Positions 24,064 through 34,727 of a DNA stretch of 51,395 nt are shown piece after piece. This stretch comes from Deltaproteobacteria bacterium. GTDB lineage: Bacteria; Myxococcota_A; Polyangia; Haliangiales; Haliangiaceae. The notes under the pieces were generated by a model. The model had not been told where the DNA came from. It did no database searches and saw only the letters and a list, made by a program, of their open reading frames with translations. The DNA is taken from NCBI GenBank assembly GCA_021413675.1, contig JAIOQA010000107.1:1-51395 (forward strand). Reading direction: 5' to 3'. Position 1 is the stretch's first letter. Each line of letters starts with the position of its first letter. The translations under genes and the position numbers were made by a program.

Positions 24064-25656
24064 ATGAAGCAGCTCGCGTGCGTGGTCGTGGTCGTGGCGG
24101 CTTGCGGGCCGCCGAGCAGCGGGACGCGAACCGACGCACCGTCGGGGCCGCAGGTCGATGCGCCGGCCGCGATCGACGCCGCGCCGGCGGGCCCGCCCTG
24201 GCACGACTTCCCAGCGGCGCCGATCATCGAGCCCGGCGCGCCCGCCGACGCGCCCGATCTGTTCACGGATCCGGGCACCGCGTCGGGCGGCCCGTGCCTG
24301 CTCGAGCCGCAGATCGGCGCGCTGTTCCCGAACAACTGGGTCCGGCCGCGGTTCAACCTGGTGCCGCCGGCGGGCCAGAACCTGTTCGAGATCCGCGTGC
24401 ACGCCGACGACGAAGCCAACGACCTGGTCGCGTACACGACCTCGCCGCTGTGGACGATGCCGACGACCGTGTGGGCCGGGCTGGCGGCGCACGTCGTGGA
24501 TCAGCCCATCACGCTCACGGTGCGCGGCGCGGTCTGGAACGGCACCGTGCTGACCTTGCCGCCCGCGCTCGGCACCACCGGCCCGATCACGATCGCGCCC
24601 GTCGCCGCGACCGGCGCGATCGTCTACTGGACCACCAGCAACGGCACCTCGCTCAAGGGCTTCGATGTCGGCGAGGAGGTGGTGCACCCGGTGATGACCG
24701 CGACCCAGGCCGGCGCGACCGAGTGCATCGGCTGCCACAGCTCGACGCCGGACGGGAAGTTCGTCGGCTTCTCCGCCTACGACCTCGCGAGCGGTGACCG
24801 CAACCGCCGCGCCGACCTGCGCTCGACCGCGACCGCGACCTCGCCGGCGTTCCTCACCCCGGCCGCCGTCAACCTGCTCGCGCGCGTCGACCAGAACGCG
24901 CCGTCGTTCTCGGCCGCGCACTGGACCGCGGGCGATCACATCGCGCTCACGATGTACCGGCCGCGGCCGAGCGCGACCACCGACATCGTCTGGACCAACC
25001 TCGAGGCGACCGCCGAGACCCAGGGCGTCGGCTGGGGCATCGTCGCGCGCACGGGCGATACGCGCAGCGCCGCGTCGGCGACCTTCAGCAACGACGGCAC
25101 GCGCGTCGCCTACGTCTCGGCCCCCAACGTCGATCAGAGCGGGACCGCGCACGACGAAGGCGACCTCTACACCGTGCCGTATGCCAGCGGTGCCGGCGGC
25201 ACCGCCACGCCGGTCGCGGGCGCGAGCGCAGCCGGCACCAACGAGTACTACCCCGACTTCTCCGCCGACGATCGGCTGCTCGCCTTCAACCGCGCCACCG
25301 GCGGCTCCTACGACAACGCCACCGCGGAGGTGTTCGTGGTCCCGAGCACCGGCGGCACCGCGACCCGGCTGCTCGCGAACACGCCCAACGCGTGCCTCGG
25401 CACCGCGAGCCCCGGCGTCACCAACAGCTGGCCCAAGTGGTCACCGCAGGCGACCACCGTCGGGACCCGCACGTTCTACTGGCTGACGTTCTCGTCGCGC
25501 CGCGGCCCCGGCGGCGTCCCGCAGCTCTACGTCACCGGCGTCGTCACCGACGGCGCGACCGTGACGACGTACCCGGCGATCTACCTGTGGAACCAGCCCG
25601 CCGCCGAGAACAACCACACGCCCGCGTGGGACGACTTCGACATCGTCGTGAACTGA
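24064..25656 (+). CDS. TolB-like beta-propeller lipoprotein with a haem c motif
   Basis: 530 residues from the ATG at 24064 (MKQLACVVVVVAAC); an ATG three codons earlier is possible. Lipobox VAAC (Cys 14) and an Ala/Pro/Asp-rich tether precede a beta domain (about 60-200). CIGCH (about 221-225) is a single haem c attachment motif followed by SSTPDGKFVGFSAYD, where a propeller begins; WD40/TolB-like blades continue (FSNDGTRVAYVSAP, YYPDFSADDRLLAFN) to the C-terminus. This haem-motif plus TolB-type layout recurs in myxobacterial lipoproteins. Expected on the periplasmic face of a membrane; substrate unknown. It converges with the next gene, 13 bases away. Confidence 0.82.
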   Translation: MKQLACVVVVVAACGPPSSGTRTDAPSGPQVDAPAAIDAAPAGPPWHDFPAAPIIEPGAPADAPDLFTDPGTASGGPCLLEPQIGALFPNNWVRPRFNLVPPAGQNLFEIRVHADDEANDLVAYTTSPLWTMPTTVWAGLAAHVVDQPITLTVRGAVWNGTVLTLPPALGTTGPITIAPVAATGAIVYWTTSNGTSLKGFDVGEEVVHPVMTATQAGATECIGCHSSTPDGKFVGFSAYDLASGDRNRRADLRSTATATSPAFLTPAAVNLLARVDQNAPSFSAAHWTAGDHIALTMYRPRPSATTDIVWTNLEATAETQGVGWGIVARTGDTRSAASATFSNDGTRVAYVSAPNVDQSGTAHDEGDLYTVPYASGAGGTATPVAGASAAGTNEYYPDFSADDRLLAFNRATGGSYDNATAEVFVVPSTGGTATRLLANTPNACLGTASPGVTNSWPKWSPQATTVGTRTFYWLTFSSRRGPGGVPQLYVTGVVTDGATVTTYPAIYLWNQPAAENNHTPAWDDFDIVVN

Positions 25657-25669
25657 CCATCAACGATCG

Positions 25670-26809
25670 TCACGGCGGCAGCGCGAAGTCCTTCACCACG
25701 GCCATGTGCTGCATGTTGGTCGCCGCGCTGTCGGTGTCGAGCGCGGGCGGGACCTCGGTGAGCGGGGTGTAGACCCGCGTATCGAACACCAGGCCATCGG
25801 GATAGGTCGAGGCCCCGATGCTCGTCGGGATGCGGAGCGGATCGAGGTCGGCATCGGCCATGACCCAGTCGTAGGGCTTGTTGCGGTTGCCGTTGGTGTT
25901 GTGGTTCGCGTTCTGATCCGTCGGATACGGCGCGGCGGTCGACACGACCGCCGACAGCGTGGTCACGCACGCCTCGGTGCGCGTGTCGGTGTTGAAGTCG
26001 CCGGCGATCACGAGGTAGTCCGCGGCCGGCACGTTCGCCGTGATGAAGTCGCGCAGCGCGACCGCCTCGATGTCGCGCTTCGCCGCGCTCGTGGTCAGGA
26101 AGTGCACGCTGACCGCCCAGACGTCGACGGGGCCCGGCACATCGACCCGCGCCCAGACGAAGCCGCGATTGCTGACCGCGGGATCGATCCAGGAGCCCGC
26201 GCTCACGATCGGGTACCGACTGGCCACGCCGTTCGGGATCTGGCCGGTCCCGCGGAAGTAGACGTAGGTCGGTCCGAACGCCTGGTCGATGAAGCTGCGG
26301 AGATCGGCGTCGGTGTTGCTGGCGTAGTTCAGCTCCTGCAGCATCGCGACGTCGGGGCCGAGCGCGCGCAGGATCCGGATCCCGGGCGCCTCGTAGGCCT
26401 GCAGGTTGCCGCTCGTCACGTTCGCCGCGGCGATCCGCAGGCGGACGATCCCGGCATCGGAGAGCGTGGCATCGGGACCCCCATCGACGATCACCGCATC
26501 GGGACCCCCATCGACGATCACCGCATCGGGGCCCGCATCGACGATCACCGCATCGGGGCCCGCATCGGCGATCGCGCCATCCGCTGCGGCATCGGCGATC
26601 GCGCCATCCGCGGTGGCATCGACGAGCACGCCATCAACAGGCGCATCCGCCAGCGGGGCATCGAACTCCGGCCACGCGTCCGCGGCCGGCCCGTCGACGA
26701 CGCGCCCGTCGACGACCGCGCCGTCGGCGACCGCGCGCAGGTTGTCGCCACAGCCAGCGAGCGCGACCGCGATCGCGAGCGCCCATACAGCGCGCCGGGT
26801 ACCAGCCAT
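25670..26809 (-). CDS. Endonuclease/exonuclease/phosphatase-family lipoprotein
   Basis: 379 residues from the ATG at 26809; the lipobox LAGC (about Cys 19) fixes this start. Residues about 25-115 are an Asp/Ala/Val-rich tether made of nine-residue repeats (consensus DAGPDAVIV). The catalytic EEP domain follows: MLQELNY (metal-binding Glu), VWAVSVHFLT, VIAGDFNTD (DxN) and a C-terminal MQHMAVVKDF holding the catalytic His. EEP enzymes cleave phosphodiesters in DNA, sphingomyelin or inositol phosphates; here the enzyme is exported and lipid-anchored, so extracellular DNA or lipids are plausible substrates. The exact substrate cannot be told. Confidence 0.87.
   Translation of the reverse strand: MAGTRRAVWALAIAVALAGCGDNLRAVADGAVVDGRVVDGPAADAWPEFDAPLADAPVDGVLVDATADGAIADAAADGAIADAGPDAVIVDAGPDAVIVDGGPDAVIVDGGPDATLSDAGIVRLRIAAANVTSGNLQAYEAPGIRILRALGPDVAMLQELNYASNTDADLRSFIDQAFGPTYVYFRGTGQIPNGVASRYPIVSAGSWIDPAVSNRGFVWARVDVPGPVDVWAVSVHFLTTSAAKRDIEAVALRDFITANVPAADYLVIAGDFNTDTRTEACVTTLSAVVSTAAPYPTDQNANHNTNGNRNKPYDWVMADADLDPLRIPTSIGASTYPDGLVFDTRVYTPLTEVPPALDTDSAATNMQHMAVVKDFALPP
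26469..26625 (-). repeat. 27-base tandem repeats inside the EEP lipoprotein gene
   Basis: Four near-identical 27-base units (26469-26495, 26496-26522, 26523-26549, 26550-26576) and decayed copies beyond them encode nine-residue Asp-rich tether units. The two closest copies are identical, implying recent expansion and likely copy-number variation between strains. Confidence 0.85.
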
Positions 26810-26818
26810 CAGCGTTCC

Positions 26819-26824
26819 AACGTA
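26819..26824 (-). promoter_or_regulatory. -10 hexamer, leaderless start of EEP lipoprotein gene
   Basis: Minus strand TACGTT ends 9 bases before the ATG at 26809. A partial -35 (TTCACG) lies 18 bases upstream. Confidence 0.35.
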
Positions 26825-26986
26825 GCAGTCCGGGAGCGCGCCCGTGAACGGGCCGCGCCAGCCTGATCGTCGCGGCCCGCGACGCGATCCGTACGTCCTG
26901 GCCCTACGGCTCCGACGAACAACCACATGCCGCCGCCTCACTGCGCTCGGCGGCCCGCGATCACCTCGCGATCGCGCCGATCGTCT

Positions 26987-27430
26987 CTACGGCGTCGGCG
27001 CGACCCGGCCACCGCCGTTGGCCGGCACGGTCGGCGCCGGCTGGCGATCGCGGATCGATCCCGTGGTCGACGAGCGCAGCATCACCGCGACCACGCCGAG
27101 CAACACGATCGCGATGATCAGCAGCACGCCGAACGGCACGCGATCGCCGAGGGTCTTGCGCCCGAAGAACCGCCCCGCCGAGCGCCGGTGGATCGTCTCC
27201 GCGACCCGCTCGGGCATCTCGGCCGGCGCCGCGGCGCGCGACTTCGCCATCCCCGACAGCGCCGCCATCGTCTCGACCAGCTCGTCGTACGCCGCGCGGC
27301 ACGCCGCGCAACCCGCGAGGTGTGCCTCGATCTCCGCGCGCTCCGACGCGGGCAGCCCGCCCTCGTGATAGTCGGACAGGCGGGCCTCGATCGCCTCGTG
27401 CGGTTCGGTGGTGGACGGGTCTTCGGCCAT
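26987..27430 (-). CDS. Anti-sigma factor with zinc-finger (ZAS) domain
   Basis: 147 residues. The N-terminal domain has the ZAS signature HX3CX2C (His37, Cys41, Cys44) in a helical context (LSDYHEGGLPASERAEIEAHLAGCAACRAAYDEL), then a linker, one membrane helix (about 99-118) and a short Pro-rich periplasmic tail. Such proteins hold their cognate ECF sigma factor at the membrane until a signal releases it. It lies nine bases after the ECF sigma gene, so the two are co-transcribed. The very short periplasmic part (about 30 residues) suggests sensing through the zinc site or a partner protein rather than a large sensor domain. Confidence 0.92.
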   Translation of the reverse strand: MAEDPSTTEPHEAIEARLSDYHEGGLPASERAEIEAHLAGCAACRAAYDELVETMAALSGMAKSRAAAPAEMPERVAETIHRRSAGRFFGRKTLGDRVPFGVLLIIAIVLLGVVAVMLRSSTTGSIRDRQPAPTVPANGGGRVAPTP

Positions 27431-27439
27431 GGTCGTCCT

Positions 27440-28015
27440 CTACAGATGACGCGTGATCTTCTTGCGCAACGCCATGCGCGCGCGGTGCAAGCGCGACTTG
27501 ATCGTGCCATCGGGCAGCCCGGTGATCTCCATGATCTCCTCGATCGAGAGATCCTCGACGTCGCGCAGCACGACCAGCACGCGGTGCTCCTCGTCGAGCT
27601 CGGCGATCGCCTCCTGCAGCATGCGCTCGGTCTGCGCGCCCTCGAGCTGCCGATCCGGCCGCGGCGACGGCGGCGGCGCCGCGACCGCCGCCGCGACGTC
27701 GGCCTCGGACGCCTCGTCGAGCTCGTCCTGATCGCGATCGTGGCGCCGCGAGAGGTACTTGATCCGGTTCTTGCAGTGGTTGACCGTGACCCGGTAGAGC
27801 CACGTCGAGAACTTCGACTCCTCGCGGAAGGTGTCGATGGTCTTGAAGACCGAGATGAACACCTCCTGGGCGACGTCCTCGGCCTCGGCCCGGTTGCCGA
27901 GCATCCGGTAGGTCATGTTGAAGACCTTGTCGCGGTGCTCCGCCACCAGCTCGCGGAACGCCTTCTCGTCGCGCTCGCGCAGGCGGCGCAAGAGCATGCG
28001 TTCACGCAGCGTCAT
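27440..28015 (-). CDS. ECF-family RNA polymerase sigma factor
   Basis: 191 residues. Region 2 (about 14-90) includes EDVAQEVFISVFKTIDTFREESKFSTWLYRVTVNHCKNR, and region 4 (about 131-188) includes LDEEHRVLVVLRDVEDLSIEEIMEITGLPDGTIKSRLHRAR. The linker between them (about 91-130) is longer than usual and switches from acidic to Ala/Pro-rich. Group resembles RpoE-like ECFs paired with ZAS anti-sigmas. It directs RNA polymerase to envelope or oxidative stress promoters when released. A TATGCT hexamer (28028-28033, minus) lies 12 bases upstream of the ATG; a more distant ECF-type element is also possible. Confidence 0.94.
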   Translation of the reverse strand: MTLRERMLLRRLRERDEKAFRELVAEHRDKVFNMTYRMLGNRAEAEDVAQEVFISVFKTIDTFREESKFSTWLYRVTVNHCKNRIKYLSRRHDRDQDELDEASEADVAAAVAAPPPSPRPDRQLEGAQTERMLQEAIAELDEEHRVLVVLRDVEDLSIEEIMEITGLPDGTIKSRLHRARMALRKKITRHL

Positions 28016-28152
28016 GGACTGCCGCCGAGCATACCGCGGCTACCAGGGCGCCAGGCCCCGCGGGCCGCGGTTCGTCGCGCCGCGCGCCGACGCCGCACGC
28101 ACCGTCGGCGCGGTCCGCCATCCGCGACCGGTGCTGCGCAGCTCACGCGCGA

Positions 28153-28180
28153 TAGACACCGCGCCGCGGCTTCCGTTTCA
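28153..28180 (-). promoter_or_regulatory. Possible ECF-type promoter upstream of the sigma gene
   Basis: Minus strand TGAAAC (28180-28175), 17 bases, GTCTA (28157-28153) resembles -35/-10 elements of ECF sigma factors, which often autoregulate. The leader to 28015 would be about 130 bases. Low certainty; nothing else is seen in 28034-28223. Confidence 0.25.
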
Positions 28181-28223
28181 CCGAACTCGCCCTATCGCCG
28201 TCCCCGAGGGGTCCGCGGACCCG

Positions 28224-29156
28224 CTACTGCAGGAACTGGCCGCCGCCGCCGCTGCTCACGCCGCGCGGCCCGAAGAACCGCAGGCTGGCCGTGAACACGA
28301 ACTCGTCCCCGCCCTTGACCTCCTTGCGCGCGCCGAGGTCGAGCCCGACCTTGAGGCTGGTCAGGCCGAGGCCGCCGCTGATGAAGGTGCCGGACATCGC
28401 GGAGTCGTAGACCGCGCCCAGCCGCACCGGGACGCCGAGCTGGCCCTGCCGTCCGGTGAAGTAATACTCGGCGCCGCCGCCGTAGCGCCCGGTCTTGCCG
28501 CTCGCGTCGAGGTTCCACAGCCCGTCGAACACCAGGCTCATCGCGGGCGTCGGCCGCGCCATGATCCCGGAGCCGATCGCGCGCGGGAACTGCGTCGACT
28601 TCGCGCCCCACAGGTCGTAACCGACCACGGCGATGTTGACGAGATCGCTGACCTTGACCGTCATGCCGAGGTCCCAGTTGAAGCCGGACGTATCGGTCTC
28701 GCCCATCACCTTCGAGTTGTAGTCGAAGTACTTCACGGCGCTGCCGATGAGGATGTGCGGCAGGATCTGGCGCGACATCGTGAGCCCGAAGGTGTGGGCG
28801 CGGCGCTTGGTCTCCATGCCGTCCGCGCCCGGGCTCGCCGAGACGTAGTTGTAGTAGAAGCAGCCCGGCGCCGCGGTTGTCGAGTCGCACGCCGACAGGT
28901 GCAGCACCGACGCGCTGTCCGACGGGCGATAGCCATACGCGCCCTCGAACACCAGGTCCTGGCTCAGCGGCAAGCCCGCGGGGTTGAGCGTGGTCGCGAG
29001 CGCGCCGGTCGCCCCCGCGCGCATGCCGCCGCCCAGCGCCAGCTCGCGCGCGCCCTGGTCCTCGGTCAGCGAGTCCGCGTCCGCCCGCGCCGCCGAGATC
29101 GATACCGTCAGCGTGGCCGCGGCGACGCCCATCACGATCATCGGCAGGCTGCGCAT
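28224..29156 (-). CDS. Predicted outer-membrane beta-barrel protein
   Basis: 310 residues from the ATG at 29156, which begins a signal peptide (MRSLPMIVMGVAAATLTVSISAARA) cleaved near residue 25. The mature start (SLTEDQGARELALGGGMRAGATGALATTLNPAGL) is like FadL/OMPP1-type porins, where an early NPAG segment is common. The remainder alternates amphipathic strands with Tyr/Gly/Phe, including AVKYFDYNSKVMG and LGLTSLKVGLDLGAR. It ends in GGGGQFLQ rather than a terminal aromatic residue. A CX9-10C pair (ACDSTTAAPGC) sits in a loop. Probable hydrophobic-compound channel or structural barrel; ligand unknown. Confidence 0.72.
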   Translation of the reverse strand: MRSLPMIVMGVAAATLTVSISAARADADSLTEDQGARELALGGGMRAGATGALATTLNPAGLPLSQDLVFEGAYGYRPSDSASVLHLSACDSTTAAPGCFYYNYVSASPGADGMETKRRAHTFGLTMSRQILPHILIGSAVKYFDYNSKVMGETDTSGFNWDLGMTVKVSDLVNIAVVGYDLWGAKSTQFPRAIGSGIMARPTPAMSLVFDGLWNLDASGKTGRYGGGAEYYFTGRQGQLGVPVRLGAVYDSAMSGTFISGGLGLTSLKVGLDLGARKEVKGGDEFVFTASLRFFGPRGVSSGGGGQFLQ

Positions 29157-29180
29157 GCGCCCACCATCCCAGGCCGGGCC

Positions 29181-29209
29181 ACCACAGGCAAGAAATTGGA
29201 GAATGTCAA
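29181..29209 (-). promoter_or_regulatory. Sigma-70-type promoter before the outer-membrane protein gene
   Basis: Minus strand perfect TTGACA (29209-29204), 17 bases, weak -10 TGTGGT (29186-29181), within an AT-rich patch. The leader to 29156 would be about 18 bases and contains GGTGGG. Confidence 0.4.
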
Positions 29210-29255
29210 AGATCTGCGCGCCGGAATGGCAGGCCGGCGCTCGCGCGGCTGCCAA

Positions 29256-29954
29256 TCAGTCAGGCATCGATACGGCGCCCGGCATGCAGTCCGGCCCGAG
29301 GTGCTCGGCGATCGAGCAGTAGGCGTCGTCGCCGACGATGACGTGATCGAGGATCGGGATCCCGACCAGCTCGCCGATCGCGCGCAGCCGCTCCGACAGC
29401 ACGACATCGTCCGGGCTGGGCTCGACCAGGCCCGAGGGATGGTTGTGCGCGACCACCGCCGACGCCGCCGACATGCGGATCAGCGGACGGAACACGTCGC
29501 GCGGGTGGACCTCGACGCGATCGAGCGTGCCGCGCGCGACCTCGACATCATCGATGACCATGCCGCGCGCGTTGAGCGCGACCACCACGAACACCTCCTG
29601 CGTGAGCCCGATCAGCCTGGGCCGCAACCGCCGGTAGATGTCCTCCGCGCTGAGCATCACCTCGGTGTGCTCGCGGCCGCGCGCGAGCGCGCGCCGGCCG
29701 AGATCGAACGCGGCGGTGATCCGCGCAGCGCGGGCCACGCCGATCCCGGCGATGCCGAGCAGCTCGTGCGGGCGCGCCCGCGCGAGCTGGCCGAGGCCGC
29801 CGACCGCGCGCAGGAGCTGCTCCGCGAGCTGATCAGCGGGCATGCCGCGGATGCCGGTGCCGAGCAGCACCGTGAGCAGCTCCGCATCGCTGATACAGGT
29901 CACACCTTCGGCGAGCAGTCGCTCGCGGGGACGGTCATCGGGTTCGTCGAGCAC
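29256..29954 (-). CDS. radC: RadC-family JAB/MPN-domain protein
   Basis: 232 residues from a GTG at 29954 (VLDEPDDRPRERLLAEG), which matches the usual RadC N-terminus; the frame stays open upstream to 30167 but that part is Arg/Ala-rich and unlike RadC. A TTG at 29963 is another option. A helix-hairpin-helix segment (LLGIAGIGVARAARITAAFDLG) precedes the JAB1/MPN domain with the JAMM-type motif AHNHPSG-x6-D (zinc-site His, His and Asp). Named as a DNA repair protein, but its true biochemical role is uncertain in all bacteria. Stands alone between the outer-membrane protein and the kinase. Confidence 0.9.
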   Translation of the reverse strand: MLDEPDDRPRERLLAEGVTCISDAELLTVLLGTGIRGMPADQLAEQLLRAVGGLGQLARARPHELLGIAGIGVARAARITAAFDLGRRALARGREHTEVMLSAEDIYRRLRPRLIGLTQEVFVVVALNARGMVIDDVEVARGTLDRVEVHPRDVFRPLIRMSAASAVVAHNHPSGLVEPSPDDVVLSERLRAIGELVGIPILDHVIVGDDAYCSIAEHLGPDCMPGAVSMPD

Positions 29955-30203
29955 GCGGAGATCCAAAGCAAGCCGAGCGCCAGCGCGCGGCGCTCCTCGT
30001 TCCGCGCGGTTGCGACGCGCGTCGTCCGGCCCGCGGCCGATCACGTCCGCCGAGCGGCCACGGCGTCCGCGCACCGACCACGCGCGTCCGGCCCGCGCCC
30101 GCGCGATCATCACCGGTTTCGCGCCAACCGCCATCGCATGCGCGCCCCTCGCCGACCCCGCGGACAAGATGTTCTTCAGCTTCCGCTCGTGCCCGCCTTC
30201 GCC

Positions 30204-30232
30204 GTGGCACCGCCGGGCACCGGTGTTACCCT
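30204..30232 (+). promoter_or_regulatory. Sigma-70-type promoter, leaderless, before kinase 2
   Basis: GTGGCA (30204-30209), 17 bases, TACCCT (30227-30232) preceded by an extended -10 TG. The hexamer ends 9 bases before the ATG at 30242 and there is no Shine-Dalgarno. No other element is seen in 29955-30203. Confidence 0.45.
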
Positions 30233-30241
30233 CGCCGGGCC

Positions 30242-32467
<2,226 letters not shown>

Positions 32468-32489
32468 GCGCCGTCACCCCGAACGGCGG

Positions 32490-32495
32490 TAGGCT
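32490..32495 (+). promoter_or_regulatory. -10 hexamer, leaderless start of the oxidoreductase gene
   Basis: TAGGCT ends 6 bases before the GTG at 32502; no Shine-Dalgarno and no convincing -35. Confidence 0.35.
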
Positions 32496-32501
32496 TCGCG
32501 C

Positions 32502-34697
32502 GTGGCGACCCACCTGCGGACCTGTCCATTGTGCGAAGCGACCTGCGGCCTCGTCGTCGAGACCGAGGGCCGCGCGATCACCAGCGTGCGCGGCGACGCC
32601 GACGATCCGTTCTCGCGCGGCTACATCTGCCCGAAGGCCTACGGCGTCAAGGCGCTCAGCGACGACCCCGATCGGCTGCGCGCGCCGCTGGTCCGCACCG
32701 ATGCCGGCCTGGCGCCGGCCACCTGGGACGACGCGTTCGCCACCGCGCTCGCGCGGCTCGCGGCGATCCGGAAGCAGCACGGCAACGACGCGGTCGCGAT
32801 CTACATCGGCAACCCGGGCGCGCACAGCCTCGACCTGATGCTCTACGGGCCCGCGCTCATCCGCGCGCTCGGCACCAAGCAGCGCTACTCGGCGAGCTCC
32901 GCCGATCAGCTGCCCAAGATGGTGTCGGCCGGTCTGATGTTCGGCGGCGGGCTCACGATCCCGGTGCCCGACGTCGATCGCACCGACCACCTGCTCATCC
33001 TCGGCGCCAACCCGCGCGCGTCGAACGGCAGCCTGATGACCGCGCCCGATATCGGCGGGCGCCTCGACGCGATCCGCGCGCGCGGCGGCACGGTGATCGT
33101 GCTCGATCCGCGGCGCAGCGAGACCGCCGCCGCCGCGACCGAGCACCACTTCATCCGGCCCGGCACCGACGCGCTGTTCCTGCTCGCGATCGTCCACGTC
33201 CTGTTCGCGGAGGACCTGGTCCGGCTCGGCGCGGTCGCCGATCACGTCAAGCACCTCGACGAGATCCGCGCGATCGCCCAGCGGTTCGCGCCCGAGCGCG
33301 TCGCGTCCGCGACCGGCATCGCCGCTGACACGATCCGCCGGCTCGCGCGCGCCCACGCCGCCGCGCCCAGCGCCGCGTGCTACGGCCGCATCGGCACGAC
33401 CTGCCAGGAGTTCGGCACGCTCGCCAGCTGGGCGGTCGATCTCGTCAACATCCTCACCGGCAATCTCGATCGCCCGGGCGGCGCGATGTTCACCACGCCC
33501 GCCGCCCTGCCCGGTCGCCACCGCCCGCGGGCCGACGTCCGCTTCGGGCGCTTCACCTCGACCGCGCGCGGCCTGCCCGAGATGTTCGGCGAGCTGCCGA
33601 TCGCGACCCTCGCCGACGAGATCGAGGCCGGCACGGTCAAGGCCCTCATCACGATCGCCGGCAACCCGCTGTCGTCGGCGCCCAACGCCGCGCGCCTCTC
33701 CGCCGCGGTCGCGTCGCTCGAGTTCCGGCTCGCGATCGATCCCTACGTCAACGAGACCACGCGGCTCGCCGACGTGATCCTGCCGCCGCCCGGGCCGCTC
33801 GAGCGCGCGAGCTACGACGTCGCGCTCTACCAGCTCGCGGTCCGCAACGTCGCCAAGTTCGTGCCGGCGCTGCCGCCGCCCGACGGCACGCCCGCCGAGT
33901 GGGAGATCCTGGTGACGCTCGCGAAGGGCGCGATGGGCATGGGCGCCGCGCCGATCGCGATGGCCGACGACGCGATCGCGCGCGAGCTGGTGAAGCGCGA
34001 GCTCGACGGCGCCGGCCTCGCCGTCGACACGAACGCGGCGCTCGCGGCGCTCGGCGATCGCCGCGGCCCGGCGCGCCTGATGGACTTCCTGATCCGCACC
34101 GGCCCCTACGGCGATCGCTTCGGCGAGCACCCCGACGGCCTGACGCTGGCATCGCTGCTCGCGCAGCCGCACGGCGTGGACCTCGGGCCGCTGGTGCCGG
34201 GCGTGCCCCAGGTGATCCGCACCGGCGATGCGAAGATCGATCTCGCGCCGACGCTCATCACCGACGATCTCGCGCGGCTCGAGGCCGCGATCGATCGCGC
34301 GCCCTCGCTGGTGCTGATCGGCCGCCGCCACCTGCGCAGCAACAACTCGTGGATGCACAACCTGCCGGCGCTGGTGAAGGGCCCGGCGCGCTGCACGCTG
34401 CTGATCCATCCGAGCGATGCCGCGCACCACGGCCTCACCTCGGGCGGGCGCGCCGAGCTGCGCGGCCGGGTCGGCGCGGTGGTCGCGCAGGTCGAGATCT
34501 CCGACGAGATGATGCCGGGCGTGGTCTCGCTGCCGCACGGCTTCGGCCACGATCAGCCGGGCATGCGCACCGCGGTCGCGACCGCGCACGCCGGCGTCAA
34601 CGTCAACCTGGTGTCCGACGACCTCGCGCTCGACGTGCCGTCGGCGAACGCCGCGTTCAACGGCGTGCCGGTCACGCTCGCGCGGGTCGATGCGTAG
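32502..34697 (+). CDS. Molybdopterin-dependent oxidoreductase with N-terminal 4Fe-4S site
   Basis: 731 residues from a GTG. The N-terminus binds a 4Fe-4S cluster through Cys8, Cys11, Cys15 and Cys43 (CPLCEATC, then YICPKA), as in formate dehydrogenase/nitrate reductase-type enzymes of the DMSO reductase family. The central domains bind bis-MGD (HLLILGANPRASNGSLM, VIVLDPRRSETAA, HHFIRPGTDALFLLAI) and the C-terminal domain is the usual beta-barrel (AELRGRVGAVVAQVEISDEMMPGVVSLPHGFGH). No Tat signal is present, so it is cytoplasmic. The metal ligand cannot be assigned confidently; no Cys is visible at the equivalent of the formate dehydrogenase site. No partner subunit is adjacent. Substrate unknown. 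Confidence 0.9.
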   Translation: MATHLRTCPLCEATCGLVVETEGRAITSVRGDADDPFSRGYICPKAYGVKALSDDPDRLRAPLVRTDAGLAPATWDDAFATALARLAAIRKQHGNDAVAIYIGNPGAHSLDLMLYGPALIRALGTKQRYSASSADQLPKMVSAGLMFGGGLTIPVPDVDRTDHLLILGANPRASNGSLMTAPDIGGRLDAIRARGGTVIVLDPRRSETAAAATEHHFIRPGTDALFLLAIVHVLFAEDLVRLGAVADHVKHLDEIRAIAQRFAPERVASATGIAADTIRRLARAHAAAPSAACYGRIGTTCQEFGTLASWAVDLVNILTGNLDRPGGAMFTTPAALPGRHRPRADVRFGRFTSTARGLPEMFGELPIATLADEIEAGTVKALITIAGNPLSSAPNAARLSAAVASLEFRLAIDPYVNETTRLADVILPPPGPLERASYDVALYQLAVRNVAKFVPALPPPDGTPAEWEILVTLAKGAMGMGAAPIAMADDAIARELVKRELDGAGLAVDTNAALAALGDRRGPARLMDFLIRTGPYGDRFGEHPDGLTLASLLAQPHGVDLGPLVPGVPQVIRTGDAKIDLAPTLITDDLARLEAAIDRAPSLVLIGRRHLRSNNSWMHNLPALVKGPARCTLLIHPSDAAHHGLTSGGRAELRGRVGAVVAQVEISDEMMPGVVSLPHGFGHDQPGMRTAVATAHAGVNVNLVSDDLALDVPSANAAFNGVPVTLARVDA

Positions 34698-34727
34698 CGC
34701 GGCCGCCCCGACGGAGCGCCCGCCCGG

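Noticed and set aside
26469..26625. CRISPR-like short repeats
   Set aside because: Repeats are contiguous without spacers and encode a nine-residue protein repeat in frame.
29955..30167. N-terminal extension of RadC
   Set aside because: Arg/Ala-rich and unlike RadC; the family N-terminus starts at the GTG at 29954.
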